Shown: positions 1 through 8,215 of the stretch, one piece after another
How positions within the stretch are numbered: the first letter of the stretch is position 1
Layout: every line of letters starts with the position of its first letter
NCBI RefSeq assembly: GCF_005222915.1
Contig: NZ_STFX01000039.1
Coordinates: 1-64,000 of the forward strand
Length of the DNA stretch: 64,000 nucleotides
Origin: Rhizobium sp. FKL33
GTDB taxonomy: Bacteria; Pseudomonadota; Alphaproteobacteria; Rhizobiales; Rhizobiaceae
Direction of reading: 5' to 3'
Made by a program: the position numbers and the translations under genes
Notes under the pieces: generated by a model
The model's database searches: none
Seen by the model: the letters and a program-made list of their open reading frames with translations, nothing else
What the model was told of the DNA's origin: nothing

Positions 1-70
1 ATCAAAAAAGCTCCCAAATCAATGGCAGCCTTGAATCATCATCAATCCCAAAGCGGAAGCCCGTTTATGA

Positions 71-268
71 GTATACGGCCTAAAGCAGGCGTTGGCCGAC
101 TCCATCGAAGACTATCTCGCCTTTTGCGCGGAACGCGGCGAGGAGCCGGAAAAGCCGTTCTCCGGCCAATTCATGGTCCGCGCCGATCCCGTCCTGCACA
201 AGGCGGTCGCCAATGCGGCGCGCCGTGATGGGGTGAGCCTCAACAAATGGGTGACGAAAGCGCTGTAA
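71..268 (+). pseudogene. HicB-type antitoxin, C-terminal remnant
   Basis: The frame ending at the TAA at 266-268 reads ADSIEDYLAFCAERGEEPEK and then a ribbon-helix-helix-like segment ending SLNKWVTKAL. This matches the linker and C-terminal DNA-binding half of HicB antitoxins of HicAB toxin-antitoxin systems. An in-frame TGA at 68-70 interrupts the frame, similarity fades upstream of about position 86, and no HicB N-terminal domain or HicA partner is visible. I therefore read it as a 5'-truncated remnant at the edge of the AT-rich island that follows. The missing part could lie outside the window only if a rearrangement separated it. Confidence 0.6.
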
Positions 269-362
269 ATTTCTTAAGCGAAGTGGACAATATTATCTAT
301 TAAAATTAGTAATTTATGAAGATAAATTTACATTTGCTGAAAATTGAATAAGTACGTTGATT

Positions 363-1130
363 TCATCCCTTGATATTGAAATATATTTCGATACTACTTG
401 AAATTCTTTTCTCTATCGAAAGTCTAACTTCATCCTCAAAAGAATCAGTAACATTGTTCGGCAGTGGTGGACTAGAGAGTAGGGCGACGCAAAATCCGCG
501 TGGTGAATATCTTAGGTTGTCAATTATAAACTTGTGTTTTTCATACAACCCTTCAGTCCAAGAAGTTACGCTTTCATTGTTTATGACCGTGATAGTAAAG
601 CTAAGCCACAGGCCTGGCCGCTCTGCCGAAAATATTTCAGATGGGGTTACGACATTTAACGATGCGCCATCGCCAAGTATGCTATCCGTTTCATTGGTGT
701 CCCCTAAGAAAGGCCTTGTGCATACGTCATCAATTCGCGCTGATTCTACAGAAATCAAATATTTTAGTTTTTCTATAATTTTTGTTGTAGGATTATTTGA
801 TTCTTGATATGTAAAAATGTTTTTGTTTGTAGTGTTGCTTTGCAACTTAAGTCCTGATAAGTCGCCTAGGTAGTAAATTACTCCTGTGCCGAAGCAGGTG
901 TAGCAGGTTCTGAATGTATCATATATATTTTTAATGGTCTGGTTTGATGATGTGCGGACTCCCTCAGGCTGTTTTCCCTGTTTTTTGAGTTCCATTACGC
1001 GGTTTAGTGTGTTGGTCGGGATACCATTCAATGGCAATTCCTGAGACCTGACTGGAGAGTAATTTAGGATTATAGATGCAGACAAAATTGTCTTTATAAC
1101 ATTCTGAGCGTGCATCATCGGTTCCCTCAT
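363..1130 (-). CDS. Hypothetical exported protein of AT-rich island
   Basis: 255 codons from the ATG that overlaps the stop of the upstream membrane-protein gene (ATGA, 1127-1130). An AGGGAA motif just inside favours the internal ATG pair at residues 5-6, which would begin a signal-peptide-like N terminus (hydrophobic TILSASIILNY, then SQ). The rest is mostly hydrophilic and contains a CYTC motif near residues 76-79. I recognise no family. It is the last gene of a three-gene minus-strand operon behind an M15 peptidase, and base composition is far more AT-rich than the genes from 2.5 kb onward, which suggests horizontal acquisition. One possibility is a lysis-accessory or immunity-like exported protein, but that is only positional inference. 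Confidence 0.6.
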   Translation of the reverse strand: MREPMMHAQNVIKTILSASIILNYSPVRSQELPLNGIPTNTLNRVMELKKQGKQPEGVRTSSNQTIKNIYDTFRTCYTCFGTGVIYYLGDLSGLKLQSNTTNKNIFTYQESNNPTTKIIEKLKYLISVESARIDDVCTRPFLGDTNETDSILGDGASLNVVTPSEIFSAERPGLWLSFTITVINNESVTSWTEGLYEKHKFIIDNLRYSPRGFCVALLSSPPLPNNVTDSFEDEVRLSIEKRISSSIEIYFNIKG

Positions 1131-1543
1131 TTGACGAATAGCTTGTCTTTAATGCTTGCGATATACCCACCCAGGACAGTTTCAACGCTACCTACTAATA
1201 TCTTTATGCCGTCGGCGCTTAAAATATTTTCAGTACGAAACAAACCCATGCTATACACTATGAATAGTGCCATTAAAAATGATGCAACTATGCATTGGTA
1301 AAAAAAGGAAATCGAGGCGTCAACAGGGGTGTCACCGTCCGGTATATGCATCCTCCCCATGGTGTGTGTAAACCCAGACAAAGCAACAACGGCCAATAAA
1401 GGTGATCCCATGAGGATCATTTGTACTGAATCAGTTAACTGGAGCCTGCCAAGCCCGGCAACAATCAATCCAAAGAAAAACAGAGCAACATGTCCGAAAA
1501 CCAATATCATTGCAAGTCTACGAGACAGTAGTAATTCAGTCAT
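1127..1543 (-). CDS. Small multi-spanning membrane protein (holin-like position)
   Basis: 138 residues with three clear hydrophobic segments (about 9-31, 39-58 and 80-101) and a weaker C-terminal one (about 112-131) ending in basic IKDKLFVK. It starts 24 bases after the M15 peptidase gene and its stop overlaps the next start by 4 bases, so the three genes are probably co-transcribed and translationally coupled. Size, segment number and position next to a peptidoglycan peptidase fit a holin-like or other membrane partner of a lysis or wall-remodelling cassette. No conserved holin motif was recognised, so the role is inferred from context only. Confidence 0.65.
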   Translation of the reverse strand: MTELLLSRRLAMILVFGHVALFFFGLIVAGLGRLQLTDSVQMILMGSPLLAVVALSGFTHTMGRMHIPDGDTPVDASISFFYQCIVASFLMALFIVYSMGLFRTENILSADGIKILVGSVETVLGGYIASIKDKLFVK

Positions 1544-1567
1544 TTGTTTATCTCGCTGGATTGCTAA

Positions 1568-2101
1568 TTAAGTCACTGGCGCTTTCTCAAATATGTTGGG
1601 CAAAGGTGGGGCTGGCGGCGTTCCGTGCCATGAACTAATTGCGCTTGCTAGGTTTTCTGCCCAATTAGCGTCCCCGCCGTCAGGGTACCGTCCTTCGCTG
1701 AGAGCGTTGCTTGATGTCTCACCGAGTTGAACGTGGGGGGTTTCGAAAGAGAGCGGCGTCAAACCGTTTTTCTTGGCGAGTTCATGATATTTCTTCCACA
1801 TGCCTTTTTTCGGCTCCGACCAAGTCCATTTGCCCGGTCCTCCAAAAACCATATCGACCGCAAGCCCGTATTGATGATATGAGTACCAAGGTTTTGCGTA
1901 TGTAACGATCGGCCCTTTTGTTGTGCGACCTTGCGCATAGAGATAAGCCTGACGAACCGGAGTCCGATATGCTTCAAATATTACAAGTGGAATTTCCGCG
2001 TCTTCTAGCTCATTTTTTAATCGCTCAATAGCGTCGCGAAAAATTGGATGGAGAAATGATAAATCTACATTTCGACTTGTGGGGCTGATAAGATCAATCA
2101 T
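1568..2101 (-). CDS. M15-family peptidoglycan peptidase (endolysin/VanY-like)
   Basis: 177 residues. The motif SYHQYGLAVD (about 92-101) supplies the His and Asp zinc ligands of M15 peptidases, and FETPHVQLG (about 139-147) supplies the second His. The upstream AYRTPVRQAYLYAQGR is the typical substrate-groove segment. M15 enzymes cleave L-Ala-D-Glu or D-Ala-D-Ala bonds in peptidoglycan and are common phage endolysins. No signal peptide is visible, so export would need a holin or another route, and the next gene encodes a small membrane protein. A Pro-rich tail (TPPAPPLP) ends the protein. GGAGA lies 6 bases before the ATG. It is the first gene of the AT-rich island operon. Confidence 0.85.
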   Translation of the reverse strand: MIDLISPTSRNVDLSFLHPIFRDAIERLKNELEDAEIPLVIFEAYRTPVRQAYLYAQGRTTKGPIVTYAKPWYSYHQYGLAVDMVFGGPGKWTWSEPKKGMWKKYHELAKKNGLTPLSFETPHVQLGETSSNALSEGRYPDGGDANWAENLASAISSWHGTPPAPPLPNIFEKAPVT

Positions 2102-2560
2102 AGGGATCTCCGGATAATCACGCTAAAAAATTATCAGTTTGCAAATCATATTAAAACGTAAAATGTAAAAATGTAAATGGTATTTGCGAAAATTTCGGGT
2201 GGATGAAACTATTGTGAAAAGGATGTCGCCTTATCAAGGTCTCTCGGTTTTTGAAGGTAAGTATATGAAAGATATAAGTACATAAATTATTGCAAAGAAA
2301 AAGTTGCATCAAGGATGATCTTTGCATGGTCCACCCCGTCCCGTTCCAACACACCACCCACCCCCTCCGCCGCATCCTCTTTACCCCATTCTCATACTTT
2401 CGAGCGGAGCGCCTTCGCTTTGCTAATATAGGGTTGCGCTTGCGGGCATGAGGCCCGGGCTTATCGTTCCGGCTCCGGGGAACCGTTCGTCCCCGGAGTC
2501 GGGCGCTCCAGGCTCGCCTTGTCGTCCGCTGCGAAAGAGCAGGGGAGGCCGCGCGGAAAC
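2102..2560. other. Intergenic region spanning the composition boundary
   Basis: No gene is supported. The first 300 bases are AT-rich and presumably hold the promoter of the minus-strand island. From about 2400 the sequence becomes GC-rich. A perfect 8-bp stem (CTCCGGGG at 2473-2480 with CCCCGGAG at 2491-2498) precedes the next gene. The abrupt shift marks the likely right edge of the acquired segment. No flanking repeat or attachment site was found by eye. Confidence 0.5.
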
Positions 2561-3280
2561 ATGTTTGCCGGACGCTATCTCAGATGGGCGGCGCTCGCCG
2601 TCGGGGCCTGGGTGTTTTTCTCCTTCTATCTCTATTACGCCTCCTGGCTGTTCTTCCGGCTTTCGGGCTGCGCGGCGGCAGTGGGCGGCTGCGGCGATGT
2701 CGAGGCGCGGCTCAATGCCGTGGTCAGGCCCTATGGGCTCTTCGCCGCCGCGGCCGTCCTGCTGGCGGCCAGCGTGTTGCGCATCCATTATCTGCGCATG
2801 AGCCCGCTCTGGGGGCTGGCGCTGTTCGTCTGGTTCGGGGCGAGCGCGGAATTCCTGGCCTCGGTGGGCAATCTCTGGTTTGCCCGCATTGCGCTCGAAA
2901 AAGTGCTGGCCGCGCTGCCTATCGAGGCGCTCTATCTCGCGGCGCTCGTGGCCTTTCTCTGCTTTCCCGTTGAGCTCTTCCGCCGCGCCGCCGAGCCGGG
3001 GCTGAGGCTCGTCGCCTATGTCGCCGGCTTCGTCGCCTCCTATTCCTTCTCCTTCACCATCGCCACCTCCACTAGCCTGCCGGCCTATGTGATGATGCTC
3101 ACCGGCTCGGCCCCCGCCGCGCAGGCCGTTGTCGGCCTGCAGGCGGCGCTCAAGCCATGGGTCGCGCCGCCCGAAAGCGGTCTGTTGCCGACGGTTGCGG
3201 CGCTTGCGGTGTTTCTCGCCTGTCTGAGTTTCATTCTCGCCAGCCGCAAGACGCCGATCGGCCGGCCGCTCGCAGCCTGA
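2561..3280 (+). CDS. Hypothetical polytopic membrane protein
   Basis: 239 residues from the ATG at 2561, chosen because AGGGGAGG lies at 2541-2548 and the residues before it are not hydrophobic. About six to seven hydrophobic segments are visible, among them an N-terminal one (AALAVGAWVFFSFYLYY), mid-protein segments around LWGLALFVWF and ALYLAALVAFLCF, and a C-terminal VAALAVFLACLSFI. It may form an integral inner-membrane protein of unknown function. The gene ends directly against the converging AraC-family regulator. I recognise no family. Confidence 0.7.
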   Translation: MFAGRYLRWAALAVGAWVFFSFYLYYASWLFFRLSGCAAAVGGCGDVEARLNAVVRPYGLFAAAAVLLAASVLRIHYLRMSPLWGLALFVWFGASAEFLASVGNLWFARIALEKVLAALPIEALYLAALVAFLCFPVELFRRAAEPGLRLVAYVAGFVASYSFSFTIATSTSLPAYVMMLTGSAPAAQAVVGLQAALKPWVAPPESGLLPTVAALAVFLACLSFILASRKTPIGRPLAA

Positions 3281-4294
3281 TCAGCTCTTCTCCGCCTTCC
3301 ATCCGCGCGCCGCGCGCCAGAACACCGTGCCGTCGGCATAGCCCAACGCCTCGGCGATCCGCGCTTTCGGCGTATGTTCCGCGAGCTTCTGGTCCATCAG
3401 CGACCTCCGATGCGCCTGCACCATCCCGCGCAGCGAAAGCCCCTGTTCGGCCAGCCGCCGCTGCAGCGTGCGCGGCGACATGCCGAGTTCTGCGGCGAGC
3501 GCGGATGCCGAGATCGGCCGATGCCCCAGGAAAATGGCGATCAGCGACGACACCTTTTCCGCAAGCGTCGGCTCATGGTCGGTGTCGCCGACGATGTCGG
3601 CGATATGCCGCTCCAGCACGGCGGTCAGCGCCGCATCCTCGCTGCGATGGATCTTGTCGGCGCTGTCCCGAGCCATCACGACGCGGTTGCTCGATTGGCC
3701 GAAGCGCAGCGGCGCGCGGAATATGCGCTCCAGCGGGCCGGGGTCGCGAGGGCTCGCATGTTCGAAATGCACCTCCAGCGGCGTCCAGCCGCGATGGAAG
3801 CAGGAGCGCGCCAGTTCCACCAGCGCGGCCATCGAGAACTCGCTGTCCTGGCGGCGCGGCCACATCGCCGGGTCGGTCAGCCGATAGCTCCAGATATAGG
3901 TGTCGCCGTCCTCGATCAGTCCGGATTGCGTCGCGCCCTGCACGGCGTTGACATGTTTGGCCATGCGTCGAAAGCCGGATTTGATGCTGGGCGAAAGGGA
4001 AAACAATACCCCCATCGGGCCGATATCGGCGGGTTTGGTGGCCGATCCCAGTCGGGCGCCGAGATGGGGCTCGCCGAGGATCGAGGCGGCGTCTTCGAAC
4101 AGCGCGATATAGCGGGCCATCGGCGTCACAGCATAGGGATCCGTCAGCTGACCCCGCAAAATCCCGTGTGAGGCGAGCAAAAGGTCGGTCTTTCCCGATC
4201 TTTTGTCGATTTCCTGCACCAGCGGCATCAGCACCGAGGCGCGAATTGAAGCAATCGCAGGCATGCGGGTGATGAAATCAGGAGCAGCTGCCAT
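3281..4294 (-). CDS. AraC-family transcriptional regulator
   Basis: 337 residues from the ATG at 4294, which has GAGGAGA 8-9 bases upstream; starts further upstream (4339, 4564) lack a good ribosome site or run into the divergent gene. The N-terminal two thirds resemble the arabinose-binding-type sensor of OruR/ArgR-like AraC regulators, and the C terminus carries the double helix-turn-helix (SASALAAELGMSPRTLQRRL, then RIAEALGYADGTVFWRA). It is divergent from an APC permease / amine oxidase operon separated by a palindrome-rich 121-bp gap, so it probably controls amine uptake and oxidation in response to an amine or its aldehyde product. The C terminus is slightly shorter than usual. Confidence 0.85.
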   Translation of the reverse strand: MAAAPDFITRMPAIASIRASVLMPLVQEIDKRSGKTDLLLASHGILRGQLTDPYAVTPMARYIALFEDAASILGEPHLGARLGSATKPADIGPMGVLFSLSPSIKSGFRRMAKHVNAVQGATQSGLIEDGDTYIWSYRLTDPAMWPRRQDSEFSMAALVELARSCFHRGWTPLEVHFEHASPRDPGPLERIFRAPLRFGQSSNRVVMARDSADKIHRSEDAALTAVLERHIADIVGDTDHEPTLAEKVSSLIAIFLGHRPISASALAAELGMSPRTLQRRLAEQGLSLRGMVQAHRRSLMDQKLAEHTPKARIAEALGYADGTVFWRAARGWKAEKS

Positions 4295-4338
4295 TTCCAC
4301 GGTCTCCTCGGCGCCCCTTGGCGCGAAATATCGATTCA

Positions 4339-4366
4339 TTGGCGGAAGTTGCAATTTCCGCGCCAA
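4339..4366. promoter_or_regulatory. Inverted repeat between AraC regulator and permease
   Basis: TTGGC-GGAA and TTCC-GC-GCCAA face each other across about eight bases, with a two-base bulge in one arm. It lies in the divergent promoter region 45 bp upstream of the regulator start. It is a candidate operator for the AraC-family protein, inferred from position only. Confidence 0.35.
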
Positions 4367-4383
4367 GATGCCGCGCCTACCCT

Positions 4384-4399
4384 CTTGATATAAATCAAG
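4384..4399. promoter_or_regulatory. Perfect palindrome before the APC permease
   Basis: CTTGAT-ATAA-ATCAAG is a perfect 6-bp inverted repeat that ends 16 bases before the permease ATG and just before its Shine-Dalgarno AGAGGGG (4404-4410). It could be an operator overlapping the promoter or a leader hairpin. Confidence 0.35.
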
Positions 4400-4415
4400 C
4401 AAAAGAGGGGTTGTC

Positions 4416-5858
4416 ATGACTTTGGAAGCCAGCATGCCCGCATCGTCAGACCGATTGGCGAAAAACTCTGTCGGTCTCGCCCATATCGTCTTCTTCGTGG
4501 TGGCGGCGGCTGCGCCGCTCACCGCCGTGGTCGGCGCGACGCCGGCCGCCTTCGCCTTTGGCAATGGCGCGGGCGTGCCCGGCGCCTTCGTGCTCGCCGG
4601 CCTGCTCTATCTCGTCTTCTCGGTCGGCTTCACCGCCATGAGCCGCCATGTCGGCGGGGCCGGGGCCTTCTACACCTATATCAGCCAGGGCGTCGGCAAG
4701 CCGGCCGGCGTCGGCGGCGCGCTGATGGCGCTCGTCACCTACACCGCCATCCAGGTCGCGGTCTACGGCCTGTTCGGCGTGTTCATGGCGGGCGCCATGG
4801 CCGGTCTCGGCGCCGATCTGCCCTGGTGGGTCTGGACGTTTGCGGCGCTCGCCATCGTGCATGTCTGCGGCCAGCGCAACATTGCCTTTTCCGGCGCCAT
4901 TCTCGGCATCTGCATGGTCGCCGAAATCGTCATCCTGCTGCTGCTCGATCTCGGCATTCTCTTCACTGGCGGCGGGCCGGAAGGCTTCACCATGACGTCG
5001 TTTGCGCCGGCCACCGTCTTCGGTCCCGGTCTCGGCGTCGCCCTGGTCTTCGTGGTCGCCTCCTTCATCGGTTTCGAAGCCACCGCCATTTTCGGCGAGG
5101 AGGCGGAAAATCCGGAAAAGACCATTCCGCGCGCCACATACGTCGCCGTGCTCCTGATCGCCGTCTTCTACACATTCTCCACCTGGGCCATCACCCTGTA
5201 TTACGGCCCGTCGAAGGTGCAGGCAGTTGCAGGCGCGGGCCTCGAGACCTTCTATTTCAACGCCTCCGACGCCATTCTCGGCGCCTGGTCGAGCCAGGTC
5301 ATGAATGTGCTGCTGATCACCAGCCTGTTCGCCTGCGTGCTCTCCTTCCACAACACGCTGAACCGCTACTTCTACGCCCTCGGCCGCGAAGGCCTCGCCC
5401 ATAAGGGGCTCGGCAAGGCGCATGCGAAGCACGGCTCGCCGCATGTGGCCGGCTGGCTGCAATCGGCCACCGCGGCGGTGATCCTCGCGTTGTTCATCCT
5501 CGGCGGCGCTGATCCCTATGCGGTGGTGTTCTCCTGGATGTCGGCGCTCGCGGTCATCGGCATTCTCGCGGTGCAGGTTCTGGTCTGCGTGGCGATCGTG
5601 ATGTTCTTCCGCAAGACCCCCTCGCGCTATGGCGTCTGGACGACCACCGTCGCCCCCATCGTCGCGCTGGCGGGCCTTCTCGGCTCGCTCGGTCTGGTCA
5701 TCGCCAATCTCTCCTTGCTGTCGGGCAGCGAAAGCCTGATCGTGAAAGCCTTCCCCTACGCCATCGCCCTTGTCGGCCTCGCCGGCGCGGGTTTTGCGCT
5801 CCGGGTCAAGTCCAGCCGTCCAGACCTCTACGCCACGCTCGGAAAGGCCTTCGAATGA
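4416..5858 (+). CDS. APC-family amino acid/amine permease
   Basis: 480 residues, inner-membrane transporter of the amino acid-polyamine-organocation superfamily with about 12 hydrophobic segments. The conserved first helix (VFFVVAAAAPLTAVVGATP) with its unwound Gly-rich section, the segment GFEATAIFGEEAENPEKTIP and HNTLNRYFYALGREGL are typical of this family. AGAGGGG is 5 bases before the ATG. It is the first gene of an operon whose last gene is a copper amine oxidase, so the likely substrate is a primary amine such as putrescine, tyramine or phenylethylamine that is oxidised after uptake. The substrate cannot be read from the sequence. Its stop overlaps the next small gene by 4 bases. Confidence 0.88.
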   Translation: MTLEASMPASSDRLAKNSVGLAHIVFFVVAAAAPLTAVVGATPAAFAFGNGAGVPGAFVLAGLLYLVFSVGFTAMSRHVGGAGAFYTYISQGVGKPAGVGGALMALVTYTAIQVAVYGLFGVFMAGAMAGLGADLPWWVWTFAALAIVHVCGQRNIAFSGAILGICMVAEIVILLLLDLGILFTGGGPEGFTMTSFAPATVFGPGLGVALVFVVASFIGFEATAIFGEEAENPEKTIPRATYVAVLLIAVFYTFSTWAITLYYGPSKVQAVAGAGLETFYFNASDAILGAWSSQVMNVLLITSLFACVLSFHNTLNRYFYALGREGLAHKGLGKAHAKHGSPHVAGWLQSATAAVILALFILGGADPYAVVFSWMSALAVIGILAVQVLVCVAIVMFFRKTPSRYGVWTTTVAPIVALAGLLGSLGLVIANLSLLSGSESLIVKAFPYAIALVGLAGAGFALRVKSSRPDLYATLGKAFE

Positions 5859-6013
5859 CCGCGCTCGCAAGATTGCCCATCGCCGACCGGCTGCTCGTCG
5901 GGCTCATCCTCGCCCTCTCGCTGGCCGTCGCCGCCGAAGCCCACGCCTTCTGCTCGATCTTCTGCATCCATGGCGAGGCGATGATCGACCAGATCTGCTC
6001 AGGCCGCGGCTAA
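5855..6013 (+). CDS. 52-residue Cys-containing membrane/exported peptide
   Basis: A short reading frame begins at an ATG overlapping the permease stop (ATGA, 5855-5858) and ends at TAA 6011-6013. It has one hydrophobic segment (LLVGLILALSLAVAAEA), which could be a signal peptide cleaved after AHA or a transmembrane anchor, followed by FCSIFCIHGEAMIDQIC with three Cys and one His. Translational coupling to the permease and its position 71 bases before the copper amine oxidase support a real gene. The Cys/His tail could bind copper or serve as a small transporter subunit; neither is shown. I recognise no family. Confidence 0.55.
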   Translation: MTALARLPIADRLLVGLILALSLAVAAEAHAFCSIFCIHGEAMIDQICSGRG

Positions 6014-6084
6014 GCCCAACGTCGTCCCGCGAGCCCCAGGCGCCCGCGGGACCAACTCTCCCGTATTATCAAGGAAACACCGCC

Positions 6085-8079
6085 ATGGACGCCGTCGCCG
6101 CCCAAACCGCCCATCCGCTCGATCTCCTCAGCCTCGACGAAATCGCCGAAGCCGTCGCCATCCTCAAGGACGAGAAAGCGCTCGCCGAGACCATCCGTTT
6201 CCCGATCGTCCGTCTGGAGGAGCCCGACAAGGCCACGCTCTCGGCCTATCGCGCCGGCCAGCCCCTGCCGCGTCTCGCCTTCATCCTGTCCATGGACCTC
6301 ACCACCGGCGAAACGCATGAGAGCATCGTCGATCTCTCCGCCAAGGCAATCGCCTCGCATATCCGCCTGCCGCTCGACAGCGCGCCCTATGGCCAGCCGC
6401 CGGTGATGCTCTACGAATTCGAAACCATCGAGGCCACCGTCAAGGCCGATCCGCGCTGGGTCGCCGCCGTCAAGAAGCGCGGCGTCACCGACGAGGACAT
6501 TCCGCTGATCCAGATCGATCCTTTTTCGTCGGGCTATTTCGGCCGCGAGTTCGAAAAGGGCGCCCGCATCGTTCGCGCCATCGCCTATTGGCGTGAGGAT
6601 ATCCGCGACAACGCCTATGCCCATCCGATCGACGGCGTCGTCGCGGTGGTCGATCTGATCAACAACAAGGTGCTCGACCTCGTCGACGACGAGAAGATCG
6701 TGCCGGTGCCGAAGAAGAAGCGCAATTACGGCCGCGAGACCTTCCCGGTCACCCGCACCGATCTCAAGCCGCTGCACATCGTCCAGCCCGAAGGGCCGAG
6801 CTTCACTGTCGACGGCTGGAAGGTCAGCTGGCAGGGCTGGAGCTTCCGCGTCGGCTTCACCCCGCGCGAAGGCCTGGTGCTGCATGAACTCGCGGCCTCC
6901 GAAAACGGCAAGGAGCGCAAGGTCATGTTCCGCGCCTCCGTCACCGAAATGGTCGTGCCCTATGCCGATCCCTCATCCAACCATTACTGGAAGAGCGCCT
7001 TCGACGCCGGTGAGTATGGCTTGGGCCGTCTCGCCAATTGCCTGGAACTCGGCTGCGACTGCCTGGGCCAGATCCATTATTTCGACGTGCCCTCGGCCGA
7101 CGATCTCGGCCAGCCCTTCGTGATGAAGAACGCCATCTGCATGCATGAGGAGGATTTCGGCATCCTCTGGAAGCATTATGAATTCCGCAACGGCATTTTC
7201 GAAGTCCGCCGTTCGCGCCGCCTCGTCATTTCCTTCTTCGCCACCGTCGGCAATTACGACTACGGATTCTACTGGTATCTCTATCAGGACGGCACGATCC
7301 AGCTGGAAGCCAAGCTCACCGGTATCATCCAGACCACCGCGATCGCCGATGGCGACACCTATCGCTGGGGCGGCATGGTCGACGACAATCTCGGCGGCCC
7401 CACCCACCAGCATTTCTTCAACGCCCGTCTGCATATGGATATCGACGGCTCCGGCAACACCGTCACCGAGCACGAATTCCTGCCGCGCCCCTGGGGCGAG
7501 GACAATCCCTATGGCAACGTCTTCGACACGACGAGCCGCACGCTGAAGCGCGAATTCGACAGTCCGCAGAACGCCAATGGCGAAACCGGCCGCTACTGGA
7601 AGGTCCAGAACCCCAATGTGAAGAATGCGGTCGGCAAGGCGCCGGGCTACAAGCTGGTGGTCATGCCGTCGCCGGTCATGCTGGCGCAACCGGACTCCAC
7701 CGTCGCCCAGCGCGGCGGCTTCGCCAAGAAGCATGTCTGGGTCACCGCCTATGATCCCAAGGAGAAATACGCCAGCGGCGACTACCCCAATGTCCATGCC
7801 GGCGGAGACGGCCTGCCGAAATATGTCCAGCAGAATCGCGACATCGAAAACGCCGATATCGTGCTCTGGCACTCCTTCGGCCACACCCATGTCTGCAAGC
7901 CCGAGGACTTCCCGATCATGCCGGTCGAATATGCCGGCTTCACGCTGAAGCCCAACGGCTTCTTCGCCTCCAACATCGCCATGGACCTGCCGGCCGAGAA
8001 GAACGACCACAGCCGCGACAATCACACCGAGAGTTGCTGCACGCCGAAGGCGGAAACCGGCTGCTGCGGCGGGAAATGA
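6085..8079 (+). CDS. Primary-amine oxidase (copper/topaquinone)
   Basis: 664 residues from the ATG at 6085, which has AAGGAA 8 bases upstream. It oxidises primary amines to aldehydes, NH3 and H2O2. Visible features: the cofactor motif TVGNYDY, whose Tyr becomes topaquinone; the catalytic-base region SAFDAGEYGLG; copper ligands HQH in PTHQHFFNARLH; and the third ligand in LWHSFGHTH. No signal peptide is present, so it is probably cytoplasmic, matching bacterial histamine/phenylethylamine oxidases. The C terminus ends ESCCTPKAETGCCGGK with two Cys pairs, which is unusual and may concern copper handling. It lies downstream of an amine-type permease and is divergent from an AraC regulator. Confidence 0.93.
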   Translation: MDAVAAQTAHPLDLLSLDEIAEAVAILKDEKALAETIRFPIVRLEEPDKATLSAYRAGQPLPRLAFILSMDLTTGETHESIVDLSAKAIASHIRLPLDSAPYGQPPVMLYEFETIEATVKADPRWVAAVKKRGVTDEDIPLIQIDPFSSGYFGREFEKGARIVRAIAYWREDIRDNAYAHPIDGVVAVVDLINNKVLDLVDDEKIVPVPKKKRNYGRETFPVTRTDLKPLHIVQPEGPSFTVDGWKVSWQGWSFRVGFTPREGLVLHELAASENGKERKVMFRASVTEMVVPYADPSSNHYWKSAFDAGEYGLGRLANCLELGCDCLGQIHYFDVPSADDLGQPFVMKNAICMHEEDFGILWKHYEFRNGIFEVRRSRRLVISFFATVGNYDYGFYWYLYQDGTIQLEAKLTGIIQTTAIADGDTYRWGGMVDDNLGGPTHQHFFNARLHMDIDGSGNTVTEHEFLPRPWGEDNPYGNVFDTTSRTLKREFDSPQNANGETGRYWKVQNPNVKNAVGKAPGYKLVVMPSPVMLAQPDSTVAQRGGFAKKHVWVTAYDPKEKYASGDYPNVHAGGDGLPKYVQQNRDIENADIVLWHSFGHTHVCKPEDFPIMPVEYAGFTLKPNGFFASNIAMDLPAEKNDHSRDNHTESCCTPKAETGCCGGK

Positions 8080-8118
8080 GGGGCAGAGCTGCCGATTGAG
8101 GTCTGAAACCTCTCCTCC

Positions 8119-8203
8119 GTCATGCTCGGGCCCGTCCCGAACATCCGCAACGGCTTGATTTTGTTGATGTCTTAGATCCTCGGCACAAGGCCGAGGATGA
8201 CGT
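8119..8203. repeat. Intergenic palindromic element (two hairpins)
   Basis: Two hairpins lie downstream of the amine oxidase: ATG-TCGGG/CCCGA-CAT (8122-8144, one mismatch) and a perfect CCTCGGC-acaag-GCCGAGG (8178-8196). The sequence around them resembles the interspersed GCTCGGGC/GCCGAGGATGACG elements common between genes in Hyphomicrobiales. It may also terminate the amine operon. Confidence 0.5.
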
Positions 8204-8215
8204 CGCGCTTGAAGA

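Noticed and set aside
370-807. 145-codon plus-strand frame
   Set aside because: Antisense to the last island gene; the minus-strand gene is favoured by coupling to its upstream neighbour.
2151-2375. 74-codon minus-strand frame
   Set aside because: AT-rich low-information sequence in the promoter region of the island; no ribosome site.
4446-5870. 474-codon minus-strand open frame
   Set aside because: Antisense to the APC permease, whose helices and motifs are clear.
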